Assembly: GCA_954871525.1 (NCBI GenBank)
Contig: OX940870.1
Span: 3,689,501 to 3,753,500 of the forward strand
Direction of reading: 5' to 3'
DNA from: Parietaria judaica
Lineage: Eukaryota > Streptophyta > Magnoliopsida > Rosales > Urticaceae
Length of the DNA stretch: 64,000 nucleotides
Part shown: piece by piece, positions 1 through 11,486 of the stretch
Numbering within the stretch: the stretch's first letter is position 1
Layout of the letters: each line of letters opens with the position of its first letter
Program-made: the position numbers and the translations under genes
Notes under the pieces: model-generated
Database searches by the model: none
Told to the model about the DNA's origin: nothing
What the model saw: only the letters and a program-made list of their open reading frames with translations

Positions 1-1062
1 GGATCGGAGTTGACGAAGGCGAAGTGGCTCTCTGTCGTGCGACAGTTCCGCGGCCTCATTAGACCGTTCGGTGGGCTTCCCCTCCACATTGCGCTCGGCG
101 ACAGAGACATTGGTCGGTGTGGTGAGCTTGGCGCCGAGTCGGTGGAGTGGATCGCCGGCAGGTTCGCCGGACTCGACGCTGCAGGCTGCAGTGCATTCGA
201 GATCGGCAATGTAAGCTTCGTCTCTTTGAACTCGGTGGCTCTACTCTGCACGAGCGATGATCTCAGATTCGACGTTGAGAGGGTTGTGGAGAGGGAAAGC
301 CTGGAATTGAGGCTGGAGAAGCGTCAGGAGACCATTGGCGAGATGAGAGGGATCGAATGGCGGGAGAATCGGGTGTCACCTGCCTCGGGTCCTGTCGTGT
401 TGCTTCATTTTCCGCTGCATCGTCCCCAATTGCTGCCTGCAAACTTTGGCAGGGATTCGAACGCGTACGACGAAAGGTTGGTTTTTGTTTGAACACGCTA
501 ATTGAATTGATTGCTTATAGGATATGAATATGTCTATATATGCTATTACATTGAGAGCTCTAAGATCTTTTAGAAATTTTAACTTATGAAGGACCGTGTG
601 AACTTTTTCTATTCAGGAGTGTCGCTGGGAACGAGCCCTACGGATCGATGCAGAGTCTCCCGGCAAATGTTACTCAATACATACTTCAAGCTCTTAAGCC
701 GAGGTGAGAATCTCGCTGAAATCTGCTGTTCGAATCCCTCGGTGCAAAATGCCTGTTTGGACTTGAATTAGTGGCGTCATTACAGGATTGTTTTCAGTGG
801 ACACAACCGCGAATTTTCCACGTACACTCATCCGGACGGAACCTATGAAGTGGCGGTGCCAGCGTCGTCGTGGAACGCTAGGGATGACCCTGCGTTTATC
901 GTTGCCATTTTCCGGACGAACAAGAGAGCGGTTAGTATAATTTACTGTGAACTTTCGAGGGAATCTCGAGTCATTACAGCCTATGTCTCTGTCCTGGTTA
1001 TAGTGGTCTCAATCTATGTTATAATGAAGATACACGAGTTGGTTTGCTCAAGACGATATTAA
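1..1062 (+). CDS. Calcineurin-like metallophosphoesterase family protein, 3' part (5' end outside window)
   Basis: Three exons can be joined in frame with GT-AG introns: <1-476, 617-703 and 786-1062. The reading frame is open from base 1, so the N-terminus lies upstream. Visible blocks are LPLHIALGDRDIG, SFVSLNSVALLC, VVLLHFPLHRP, VAGNEPYGSMQSLP and KPRIVFSGHNREF, followed by VAVPASSW. This order (GNHD-like, GH-like, SGHxR) is that of the plant Cdc1/MPPE1-type metallophosphoesterases, resembling Arabidopsis At1g53710 from memory. The C-terminus has a hydrophobic stretch (ITAYVSVLVIVVSIYVIM) that is probably a membrane anchor. The site usually written GNHD/E reads GDRD, so one metal-binding histidine looks replaced. 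This may be a subfamily trait and may lower activity. The gene is convergent with the xylosidase gene. Family call is firm; substrate is unknown. Confidence 0.87.
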
Positions 1063-2065
1063 AACAATTTTGTTTTCATGTAATGTAGACGATATTAAAT
1101 TCTTTTTGAACCTGTATTAATTTGACATGTGTCATTTGATATAAAGGGAATGCAAGACCAATATGACCTTTGAATTCACATGCTATTCCTTCAAGGTCAG
1201 TCTAACATGACATTAAAACATTAAGTCATAAGCTGTCTCTGCAAATATCCAAAACAACTATTGTTTGGTGGGATAAAACCGGGAGTGGGAGCAGGGATTT
1301 TGACGATTTTCCCTCCTGTCCCGCTTTATATGGAATTTAAACACTCTTCCTGGTTTCAATTTCATGAAAACTGTTTTTTTTTTTTTTTTTTTCCTTCAGG
1401 AATCGGTATTTTTTTTGTTTTTGTTTCTGTATTTAGCTGGTTATAAACAGGGAACTGTTGGTTTTATAATAATAATAAAAAAAATTAGTTTAATAAAATA
1501 AATTGTATTAAAGAAAAAAAGAGCAGATAACAAAAAACCCGGACCGGGAATTTTCCTGTCCCGATTTGTGAAAACCAGTAAAAACATTTCATCCCTAAAT
1601 TTGTTTCCGTTGATTTGTGGAGAATTATTAGTTGAGATTTAGGGTCACTATCAAACGCCGACAGGCTCTACTTTCACAGTTGGGCAAGTTTGAAGGACTT
1701 TTTTGAGCTCAACAACAGCAAATGCAACTATGCAAGTCAGAGAAGCCTTAAAAGTCAGGACAGAGCAAGCCTCAATTATGCTGTCTTGTCTATGCTTTTC
1801 GTTTAAAAATGTCAATCATACTTTCACAAGTTCAAGAAAGGAAAATAATTAATAGTTTTGATATTTTAATTTGAATTATAATCCAAATGGATGAAGGAAA
1901 TTGTTTGTAATCCACATAGTGTTTGTGATCATCTGGCGAACAGATTACTCAGCAAAAATGACCTTTGGGTAACATTGTAGAAGCTTCGAAAAAGTCACAT
2001 TTAGGCTTAAAGGAGCGAAAGCTTGGATCTGGGTTTGTTCTACTTAAGCTTGAAAGCAGTTGAAA
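1063..2065. other. Intergenic, convergent 3' ends; decayed GC-patterned repeat
   Basis: No gene is visible. The interval separates two convergent genes and must hold both 3' UTRs. Between about 1270 and 1600 there is a patchy stretch with GGGATAAAACCGGGAG near the left and CCCGGACCGGGAATTTTCC plus CATCCCTA near the right. It resembles a decayed hAT-type MITE, but I could not find a clean target duplication. Confidence 0.4.
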
Positions 2066-5000
2066 CTAGAAGACGACATCAACAGAGTACTCGTGATCTC
2101 CCACAAACAAGACGTGCGAGGCCTCTTCCAAGACCAAGGAACCGTTTTCGTCGGATCTGCTCAGGTGCTCACAAGGGTTCAGCGCAAACTCGGTGCGAGC
2201 CGTTTTACCTGGCTCAATGCTCACACTTCGGAATCCCACCAGCTGCTTTAGCGGGCTGTCATTCTTGCGCTCTCTGCGACGTGCGAAGAGCAACACGGAG
2301 TCTTTGCCTGCCATGTCGCCTCGGTTTTCGACTCCGACAGCCACGGAGAATGACTTGCTCTCGCAGAACTGCTCGCTCAGTGCTGAAACCAAATGGTATC
2401 TAGCGGAGTCTGTCGATGTCGCCGAGTCAGATGACGACGCGAGGCCCAAGCGGAGGACGTTGCCAATGTCGGATGACAATGTGTATTTGTATGTGGTGTA
2501 GCTGAGGCCGTATCCGAATTCGAAAACCTTTGGTCCTGTGTAGAAACGGTATGTCCTTCCTGGGTAACCCGATGAAGCTCTCATCCGCATGTCCGTCATC
2601 GGCACTTTCACGAAATCTTTCGGGTACCAAGTCACTGGCAATCTTCCACCTGACAAATGATGACTCGGTCATTCAGGGTTTAAGATCTATGATAACTACC
2701 AAGTGAAACAGTGCAGGCAACAAGTGTTTAGAGATTGGTATTTTCAAATTAGTTAGCGTTGCCGATTTTGTAAAGACCGATTCCCAAATTGTTTTTCAAG
2801 AATACTGGCTTTAAACAAGTACCGCGAATAACAAAAGGTTTACCTGGATTATGGTCGCCGAAGATGATCTCTGCAACAGCAGTCCCTCCAGCCTCGCCAG
2901 GATACCCAGCCCACAAAATGCTTCCTACGTGGCTATCGTATTTAGCAAACGACACGTCGACAGGCCCACCAGACAGGATCACTAGCACGATCGGTCTCTT
3001 GGCGGCGGCCGCCACTGCGCTGATCAGCTGCTGCTGGTTCCCGGGGAGGCCCAGCTGGACACGGTCGTAGTCCTCCCTCTCTTCCGTTTGATCCAACCCC
3101 ATCACCATCACAACGTAGTCAGCTCTCTTCGCAACCTCGACGGCTTGTGCCACGTCAGCGTGTATGCAGTTGACAGCATTACATCCTTGGTGATAGAACG
3201 CCTTCCCTGCATAACGTTGGAGACCCAGTAACGGTGTCACAGCCCTGCAAGGCGGTCCGTAGTAGTTGCCTTGGAGGGTTTTGGGCGAGTTCGCGTTTGG
3301 GCCTATGACCGCGAGTGTGGGCTTCGACTTGGCGAGTGGAAGGAGTTTCGCGGAGTTCTTGAGTAATACAATGCCGTTTCGGGCAGCTTCCAGAGCGAGG
3401 GCTTGGTGGGCCGGGGAACAGACTTGGTCTGGGCCGATTTTGCCAAGGGGGTGTTGGGCCGGGTTACCATCGAAGAGGCCCAGTCGCATTCTGACGGAGA
3501 AGAGGTTGCGGAGGGCGCGGTCTATTTGGGAGATGGGCAGTTTCCTCTCAAGGACTGCTTTTTTCGTGTGGTTTTTCAGGTAGGATCCGCAGTTCACGTC
3601 CATTCCTGTTCAAATAATCAAAGTCAAAGATTTTAGAAACGGGATAGTAATCGTGTTTATTGCAATAACATAATATAATTACTATTAAAATATCTGAATT
3701 GATTAGTATTAAAAATGTACATAGTATATAAGTGAAAATATCTAGTGCCTAAACCTATGAAGACGACCCTACTCGCCGCGTGGGTGGGAAAGGGATGATG
3801 GTCCATCGAAACAATCGGGAATAGAGCCGACACCGACAGGATGGTCCACTCCACCCACAAAATATTATTTTCAAATAATATCAGATGTATAAATATTTAC
3901 ATATACTTTGAATATACTCATGGAGTCATGGTATAAGCTTTCTTTAGGATAAATTGTACGAAATCAATGAGAATTACACTAAGAATAATAAGCAAACATA
4001 CCGGCATTAAGCACGTCAACGACAGCATCTTCAGGAGACTTGGCGAAGCCTTGGGCATCGTAGATGATCGAAACCGCGTCACAGTCGGACGTGATGTACC
4101 TGAAATTTCTCGTTTATGTATAAAATGATGGTATTATTGTCTTATCGTGGAGCCATGCGCGGAGAGAAGAGGCTACCCGTTAAATTTCCATAGGGCCCTG
4201 GCGGTTTTGGACAAGAGGTTGAAATCGGCGCAGTTGGGGACGCCGTTGACGCGGTTGTACGCGCACATGATCCCGCTCGCCCGCCCCTTCTCAATGCAGC
4301 TCTGGAACGGTGGCTGGTACGTATCGGCCAAGTCTTGTTGAGTCACCTGAAGATCAAACCGAATATTCGTTTTTTAGTGTCACGAGATTTAAACTATTTA
4401 CCTCAAATCCTCAAATAATACAAAGATTCATGCTTTATTACGAGAGAATAATGTGATTTACGTGAACAATATTCTGTCATTGGTGAGCTAACTCAAGCCA
4501 CGTGGCGAGCTTTTACTTACTTTGGCATCAAAGACGAAGCGATTAATGCCCTTCCAGCTGTCCAAATCGTAAGCCGTGAAGTGCTTGCAGCACGCGGAGG
4601 CCAAGAGACGCCCTCCCCCGAGGTTGTTGCGTCCGTCGTGGGAGTCGCCTTGAAGGCCCCTGACGTAGGCCACGGCGTACTTCCCGGTGAGCACCGGGTC
4701 CTCACCGGGAGTCTCCTGGCCTCGGCCCCACCGGGGGTCTCGGTATATGTTGATGTTCGGGGTCCAAAACGTCATTCCCTGCGCTTCACCAGCGTTGTAC
4801 ACCGCTCTTGCTTCCGTTCCAATCACCTAAAAAAACTCAAATACATTTCATTACCCAATGAGAAAATCATCAATGCTTCTCGGTACATTCATCAAAAAAC
4901 GGAATCCATTAAGCTCAAACGAACTCCGGTCCAAAAATAAGAAGATTATATAAACAAAATAAGCCAATATTGAAGAGCATGTCATGAATTCCACAATAAA

Positions 5001-5502
5001 AACAGAGGCATTTATGATAAAGGATTCTACAATGTTGAGCATTGATCGAAATGGTATGTTGAAGCACAGAACTCAGCGAGTTGACTCGCTACAGTCGAAT
5101 TGAGCGACTCACCTGACCGATGCGGTACCAGAGATGATCGTCGAACGTCGCGGCGGTCAGAATGACCTGAGGGAAGCTGGTTGCGGCCGAGACGGCGCCG
5201 GTGAAGCGCACGCCGAAGCCGGCGTCGGCGACGCCGTGGAGAGCCTCCGACCACCACTCGTAGGCCGGCACTCCGAGGCGCGGAATCGCCGGAGCCGAGT
5301 TGACGAGCTGCGAGACCTTCTCGTCCAGAGTCAGCCGCGCCACCAAGTCCCTGGCGCGCGCGCCAATGGCCAGCGAGGCTCGGCAGAAGGGGAGGGCCTT
5401 CGTGGCCGGGCTCGCCGAGTCGCAGGCGAAGGGCGGCTGAGTCGCCGACTCAGTACGGACGGAGAAGATGAAGAGAAGGAGAGAGAGAATGTGGAGCTTC
5501 AT
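2066..5502 (-). CDS. BXL7: Beta-D-xylosidase, glycoside hydrolase family 3 (BXL6/BXL7 type)
   Basis: Six exons on the minus strand, all with GT-AG introns: 5113-5502, 4826-4521, 4346-4177, 4099-4002, 3605-2844 and 2649-2066. Together they give 769 residues, the usual length of plant BXL enzymes. The chosen start (5502) opens directly with a signal peptide ([14 protein letters not shown]), so the product should go to the apoplast. An in-frame ATG at 5538 would put 12 residues before it. The GH3 N-domain shows [35 protein letters not shown] (about residue 160), KHF (211-213) and YITSDCDAV, in which Asp294 is the predicted nucleophile. The GH3 C-domain follows (LAVIGPNAN near 420; [13 protein letters not shown] near 491-503, probably including the acid/base region). 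A C-terminal fibronectin-III-like domain ends the protein. It probably trims xylan or arabinoxylan side chains in cell walls. The symbol rests on resemblance and synteny with At1g78060, not on an alignment. No break was seen. Confidence 0.94.
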
Positions 5503-6826
5503 TTCAGTTGCTTCCTGTGTCAGTGTTCCGGTGATCAAAAACTGAAGAAGCGAAACTTTTAAAAAGGCTATATTATATATTTATATATAATTACAGTAAG
5601 TATATTACAATGTTATTCAAAATATAATTACAGTATCTTTTAAAAATATTATCTCGCTAAATAAATACTCAAAATTTTAAGTTTATTTTTTGAAAACTTA
5701 AACATTAAACGAAACACTTTATGTATATACCATATGCGTATTTTACTATTTTTATTTAGAGATTTTTTTATTTTTTTATTTTTATGTTAAAACACTTAAT
5801 TTGACGTATATACGTGAAAATGATCCAATATAATTAACAAATATTAATGACGAAAACAAGGAAGCGGAAAATGGGGAAATGTTAGGAATGCATTTATTTA
5901 CATAAATGACATTAAAATATTCAAGTGTGAAGATTGGATGAGCTTTTAGTAAATTTCGTAATCATTATCTTTTCATTAATTTAGGTTTTTTTGTACGATT
6001 TTTAGTCATAAGCTCATAACTATAGTCAATCGAGTTAGATCGAAGGTATAGGTGGTGAGTGAGTTAACGTGACAATAATGTATTGTCGTTTTGTGTAAAA
6101 ATAGAAAAATAATAATAATTATGTTTGAAATGAGATTGGGACAAACTATAAACTGTTGAACAGACCAATTGTATTGATAAGTCATGAGAGTTATGGACTG
6201 GGGACGGACAGTGCAAGGTCCCTTGAGAAATTATTAATAAAAAAAATTTATACTATTTTCCTGTCGTTTATAATTTTTTGTGTTTGATGTTTTGGAAATT
6301 AGAACCTTTTTGTATATCGTAATTTTCTTGCCTAAACCCTAATAAAAGGTAATCTGATAATTTATTTTTTTACATATTTATAATTTATTTTAAAAGAAAA
6401 TTGTTACTTTTGTTGTTAATAATTCTACAATTAAACTCAACATTCTCCTAAAAATGGAGATTTAATTAATGTAAGTTTACTTTAAATCCTTGTTAAATTA
6501 ATAATGCACTTTTTATGATTTGTCATATACATTTAGAGCTCCAACTCGCGATGGGGGCAGCGTCTCGCGACGGGCGAGGAGTGTTCGCGATTAATCGTGA
6601 CGGGCTGGAGCTGGAGATCTCTCTCTCTCTCTCAACATCGCGAGCTTACGGGTCACGACGCAGCGCGACTGCGCCACCGGCGATTTCCGACAATTTGGTC
6701 GCGACTCAGCGCGAAGACGGGAGTCGCAACTCTATTACATTATATGTGCACCTAGTATTATACCGGAATAGATGATTTTGTATGCTGAATTTGGTAAATG
6801 AAGCTGTGAAGTTTTACAACGAATAG
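5503..6826. other. Intergenic, xylosidase promoter and AT-rich spacer
   Basis: The first few hundred bases are the putative promoter of the minus-strand xylosidase gene. A TATA-rich run (about 5568-5592) lies 65-90 bp upstream of its ATG. The rest is AT-rich without recognisable coding. A GC-rich islet at about 6538-6735 has repeated TCGCGA and CGCGAC words and a short CT run. Its open frame has no recognisable protein content. Confidence 0.5.
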
Positions 6827-6834
6827 GTAAAACC

Positions 6835-7501
6835 TAGGGGTGCAACCGGGTAGGGTACCCTGTTTTTTTGAGGTACCCGGTACCCGGTACCGAAATCCGG
6901 GTATCTGAAAACTTGTACCCGGAACCGGTACCCTGTTTCCGGGTATTTGTATTTTGATACCCGGTACCCGGTACCCGGTTTTGAGAACCGGGTCCGGGTA
7001 CCCGGTTTTACCCTGTACCCTGTTTTTTTTTAAATATATATATTATTTAAAAATAAAAACATACATTCATCTTAAAAAAATGCATAAAAAAATAATCTCG
7101 CACATCAAGCATAAAAGAAAAAACAGCCCAAAATGCATAAAAAATAGTCCGCATCAAGTATAACATAGTCCCGCGAAAAAAGAAAAAAAGAAAAAAAGAA
7201 ACATAGTCTCCGGCATCGGAGGGAGGCGGGATTTTGATGAAGTCGGCGAGATGGGAGAGAGGCTGGATAAATGAAGTCGAGCCCTAGTGTAGAGAAGTAA
7301 CTCTAAAAATTAAATTACCATAAAAAAAAGACAAAATTAAAACAGGGTAATAAACCGGGTACCGGGTACCTGATTTTTTTAATTTTACTACCCGGTAACC
7401 GGAACCGGAATTCGGGTCCGGTTTCAGTTCCGGTTATTAAATCCGGATACCAATCCGGTTCCGGATAATTACCCGCTTTCCGGGTATTATTTGCACCCCT
7501 A
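6835..7501. mobile_element. Non-autonomous hAT element (MITE) rich in GGTACCCGG repeats
   Basis: The element is bounded by a perfect 8-bp target duplication GTAAAACC (6827-6834 and 7502-7509). It has a perfect 11-bp terminal inverted repeat, TAGGGGTGCAA at the left and TTGCACCCCTA at the right. An 8-bp duplication with a TAGGG-type end is characteristic of the hAT superfamily. Both subterminal regions are packed with short words such as GGTACCCGG and CCGGTTCCGG, while the middle is AT-rich. No transposase frame is present, so it would depend on a transposase from elsewhere. Confidence 0.9.
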
Positions 7502-7509
7502 GTAAAACC

Positions 7510-9010
7510 TGATGTTCATTGTCTTTGAATGTTCAAACTGTTGGTTGAGTAGTAGCGTTTTTGTGAGCCAAAATTGGTGCAACATTTATTATCTTTTGCT
7601 TTAAAAGTTAAGTATATAATTAGAAAGGTAGTGGTTTTTAGTAATCTAGAAGACTGACTTTCGGTTTGCAATGACATTTCACTTCAACTAATGTATAAAG
7701 TAAAAAGATATTCTAGGAAATGTACAAAATATACGTTTTTATTGGGATATTTTGTAGTGTACTATGCTTGTGAGTTTAATGCTTAGAGAACAAAGGTTGT
7801 TTGGGCTTGAGCAGAAAAGTGTTTTGGATCCAGAGCGAGAAAGGCCATAGAATAACTTTTTTTTTATATAATAAAAGCCCATTAATATAAATAGGAAAAA
7901 ATGTAAAAGAGAATTATTGGTAAATTTTATGACAAATTTTTCGGTACAGACCTGTTATTTATCGGTTAACTTTTAAAGTTAAACAATTAAGCACTTTTTT
8001 TTGTCATGCTATTTATATATATTTAGATAATCAAATGTAACAAAAATAATATGACTGTCAACCTTAAATCAATTATGTAATTGTTTTATTCATGATTAGT
8101 TTAGTCGACAAATTAGCTTTTCTAAACAAATTAATATATAACTGATAATTGATATCATGATCGACTTTTGTGTTATGCTATGTTTAAAAGTTCTCATAAT
8201 AATAAGATTTTTATCAGCAAATGTAGTTTATACAAGCACATTAAGAAATCAATAAAAAAATTAAAAATTAATTAAAAAAAGTGTTTGGGTATTTTTTCCG
8301 ATAACGGCCACATGACGGATGTTAACGAAAAAATTAATATTTTCATAACAAGGTTACAGTCAACGCACGTTAGGTATTTTTGTGTCATATTTTAAAAATT
8401 AAGTACACGGGAGGCACGTTGATCAAAGATTGAATATTTTTACCGTAATTTTTCCTAACTAATGTACAAATTTATTGCTAAATTAAATATGGATAAGATA
8501 AGAAGATAGTGGATTAAAAATAATTTGACGCTTTCTTGGGTCATAAAAACTAATATATTATTAACCTAATTACGACGAGCCTACAACACTTATCAATGTT
8601 ACATAATTCAATCTATTAATAATAATAAAAATATAAAAGTATTAGGATGTCGGTCAGTGGTCAGTGGTCACTACCAAAATTAAATTAATGGAACGAAAAT
8701 AAAGTAATAAAATGTGGAAATATATAAGATATTTTTCTAAATTAGCGAGACACATACATATTACATACGTGAAGTAGGTCCACATAATTTAATGAAATCA
8801 ATTAAAGACAACAAAACCCCACACAAGAAGTAGATATGAAACACGAATTATCCCACTATAAAGTCGAGAAGCCTGTATATATTTCTCTCTAATTAATAAA
8901 AGTCCTTTTTATTGAGAAAAAATAATTCGTGATATCATTAAAGTAGTCAATTATAATTCTCGGAGCTTCACTGAGATCTTCGTTTTAGCATTTAAACTAT
9001 TTTAATATTC
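7510..9010. other. AT-rich intergenic spacer
   Basis: No gene, tRNA or convincing repeat boundary was found. The sequence is strongly AT-rich with short homopolymer runs and stops in all frames. Confidence 0.5.
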
Positions 9011-9018
9011 GTATCTAA

Positions 9019-9721
9019 AAAAGATGTCAAGTGGGCCAACGTGCGCCGGGCCGATCCAAATTCGTTAAGCCCGCATATTGAACGGGACGGGCTTGACCCA
9101 CCCTGTTCACTGTGCGGGGCGGAGCAGGATTTTGAAAAGTCATCAACGCCCACCCCGGCCCATGAACCTGAACCCACAATGTCACGGAAAAGGGACATGG
9201 CGGGTTTACAAGTCGAATTTAGTTGACATTTTTATGGGTCGAATTAAATGGGCTTTTTATAAACCAAAAAGGGTTGAGTTTTTACGGGTAAGCTTCAGGG
9301 CGTTGAGGGTGAGCTTTTAGGTGGAGCAGCGTAGGCTTAGAAAAACATAACCCATCCTAACTCTTTTTACAGGGCGGACCTAACCCGACCCACAAAGAAA
9401 TGGGACCGACGGGTCAAACTAGCTTTTTATTTTTATGAGTCGGTGAGGATGAGGCCAGAGGTGGAACCACCCTTAGAGTGGGTGTGGTTTGACCAAAAAA
9501 AAAAAAAAAAGTATAATAATATCTTATTTTTAATTTTGTTAGTGTAAATTCATCCAAATTTTACTTAAACCCCCTCCCTTCGAAACTTTCACCAAAATTT
9601 AAATATAATCTCTTCATGTTAAATTTTTTATCAAAAGAAATTATATCTAACCCCTCGATACATGATTCTTCATTTCGTCACTGGATGAGGCTGAGCCGAT
9701 CCGGCCCAACTAACACCTCTA
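9019..9721. mobile_element. hAT-like MITE with GGGCC-rich ends, host of a nested insertion
   Basis: The ends align as inverted repeats: left AAAAGATGTCAAGTGGGCC, right reverse complement TAGAGGTGTTAGTTGGGCC. They are flanked by near-identical 8-bp direct repeats GTATCTAA (9011-9018) and GTATCTAT (9722-9729). Subterminal GGGCC, CCGATCC and CGGGAC words fit the common plant hAT MITEs of this kind. Without the nested insertion at 9456-9683 the element would be about 470 bp. One mismatch in the target duplication and diverged ends suggest an old insertion. No transposase is encoded. Confidence 0.68.
9456..9683. mobile_element. Small hAT-like element nested inside the 9019-9721 element
   Basis: A perfect 8-bp direct repeat GATGAGGC (9448-9455 and 9684-9691) flanks a 228-bp segment. 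The segment begins CAGAGGTGGAACC and ends CATTTCGTCACTG. The outermost CAG/CTG ends match but the rest of the inverted repeat is weak. Removing the segment and one duplicate restores continuous GGGCC-type MITE sequence (CCGATCCGGCCCAAC follows at once), which supports insertion into the older element. Confidence 0.72.
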
Positions 9722-9729
9722 GTATCTAT

Positions 9730-10693
9730 TGTCCTCTCTCGATATATTCACATTATAACGTATATTATTCTCTCAATTATCGTATCATGAATCATCAGTT
9801 TCTTTATCTTTATAATATTCATTCAAGAGCTTTTAGCATATACCGTATAAATCTATCTAATTTTGTATCTCTTTTTTCTTCGTACTATATATTTTTTAAT
9901 CTAGCTTGAAATGCAATCTCTCTCATCATTCCTTTTTGGTTCATCTTTATTTGAAATATTGAAAATAGTATTATTTTTTTTGCTTTTAAATTTGAGGAAA
10001 AATCTTTATTTTTGTTATTATACGAAAGTGTAACATTCGGTGTATATTAAAATTGAGATATTTATCAAAAAAAAAAAAAGAGATAGAAAAAGAAAATAAC
10101 AAGGAAAAGAAGGCTAATAAATTAATATGATACAAAATTCATAAATTCGATAAACAAACCGGATACATATAAAATCTTAGAGTAATATGATATAAAATAA
10201 TAAATTATTAAGAAAAGTGTTACAAAATAAACTTTAAAAATCAGATTGATCAAAAATAATAAATTCAAGTGGTATTATTAATTAATATCAAAAATATTTG
10301 CGAGATCTCTAGAGATAAGAATTGTTCGCCTAACATCATTGATTCATTATCATGAATAAAACTTATAAAAGAAATTAATAAAAGAGAATTAAATGTAATT
10401 GTCGTATATCGAAATTGAAGAAGAAGTTAGACAATTGGTGGAGTGGTCTGAAAAGTAAAAGCGAAGGGCTTATCTCATTCTCATACCATGTATGTAGGAC
10501 CCACGCTCAACTATCAAAAGACGAATAAACCCCTGGTGGGCGGTGTACGCTAAACCCGTGGTCTCTCACCACCTCAACTCCTCTTAAATTCACTTCACTT
10601 ACCGTGGTTAGCTCTAACCATACTATCGTTTACGTTCAACTCTGAAAGCAGTTTTGGTAATATTAAATATTATTGAAGGAAATAACAACAGAT
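9730..10693. other. AT-rich intergenic spacer before the tRNA gene
   Basis: No coding or repeat boundary was recognised. The last bases (10681-10690, AATAACAACA) form the CAA-rich context usual just upstream of plant tRNA genes. Confidence 0.5.
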
Positions 10694-10766
10694 GACTCCG
10701 TGGCCCAATGGATAAGGCGCTGGTCTACGAAACCAGAGATTCTGGGTTCGATCCCCAGCGGAGTCG
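10694..10766 (+). tRNA. tRNA-Arg(ACG): tRNA-Arg (anticodon ACG)
   Basis: The acceptor stem GACTCCG (10694-10700) pairs perfectly with CGGAGTC (10759-10765), with discriminator G at 10766. The anticodon stem CTGGT/ACCAG encloses the loop CTACGAA, giving anticodon ACG, expected to become ICG. The T-arm is CTGGG-TTCGATC-CCCAG. The A box (TGGCCCAATGG) and B box (GGTTCGATCCC) are intact, a CAA-rich leader lies upstream, and the first Pol III terminator is TTTT at 10792-10795. There is no intron. The gene appears functional. Confidence 0.97.
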
Positions 10767-10997
10767 CTTCGCTTACTTAAAAAAACGGCCCTTTTATTTT
10801 TAATCTAAGTTTCAATAGATGTTAATCCACGTTGTAAAAAATGATTCTCACGTCAACAAACTCCTACAAATTACAATACAAGACGACTGGAAATGAAATA
10901 TTTAAATATAATTTCGATGTTAAAATAAAGCACATGTACGACATAGCTGTGGTGAGGACTGAGGAGTGGTGACGAGGTAGCCAAGCCCTCCCTAGCT

Positions 10998-11007
10998 GCC
11001 ACGTGGC
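10998..11007. promoter_or_regulatory. G-box palindrome GCCACGTGGC
   Basis: A perfect 10-bp palindrome with a CACGTG core, the binding site of plant bZIP and bHLH factors and the core of ABA-responsive elements. It lies about 480 bp upstream of the WD40 start codon. Confidence 0.55.
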
Positions 11008-11118
11008 GGAAGGAGAGGCTGCCAGGATCTCCGCGCGTGAGGCGTGGCACAGCTTCACACTTTCACTCTTTGAGGTACTTGTGGTGGGACCCGGCAAGGA
11101 AGGAACCCCTTATCAGCT

Positions 11119-11128
11119 GACACGTGTC
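11119..11128. promoter_or_regulatory. G-box palindrome GACACGTGTC
   Basis: A second perfect 10-bp CACGTG palindrome, 111 bp downstream of the first and about 360 bp upstream of the WD40 start codon. Paired G-boxes often mark ABA- or light-responsive promoters; that regulation is inferred here. Confidence 0.55.
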
Positions 11129-11486
11129 GGACGCAGAGGAACGTAACTGTCAAGTCCAGTGAGAAGCCACGGCGAACGCCGTAGAAAGACCGAAGCAGGG
11201 AGGGTGAAACCGTCAAATGCTCTAAGATAGTGGGTCCCACTGCTTCCTTGCCTCTTCGTTATAAGACCAGCGTCCTCCTCCGAAACACTTGCTCTGTACG
11301 CTTCTCTGAGAAGGAAATTACTTCGCCTACCCTCCTCGCTCGCTCTTCCCTGTCTGTTGGAAGCTGATTTTCTGTTTGTTTCCCGGGAAAACTGCAAGTA
11401 ATTCGTCTGATCCATTTCTTCAAGGCTTGAAAAATCACCCTCTGCTTTCGGTGAAGCTGACACTGAGATCTGTTTGTATCTCAAGA

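Larger units (their letters stand above)
10767..11486 (+). promoter_or_regulatory. Putative promoter and 5' UTR of the WD-repeat gene
   Basis: The stretch between the tRNA and the WD40 start codon becomes GC-richer from about 10950. It holds two palindromic G-box/ABRE-type sites and a weak TATA-like TTATAAGA at about 11260. The segment nearest the ATG is pyrimidine-rich, like a 5' UTR. Extent and start site are inferred. Confidence 0.5.

Noticed and set aside
6515..6775. 86-codon plus frame in the TCGCGA-rich islet
   Set aside because: Composition-driven frame without domain or similarity.
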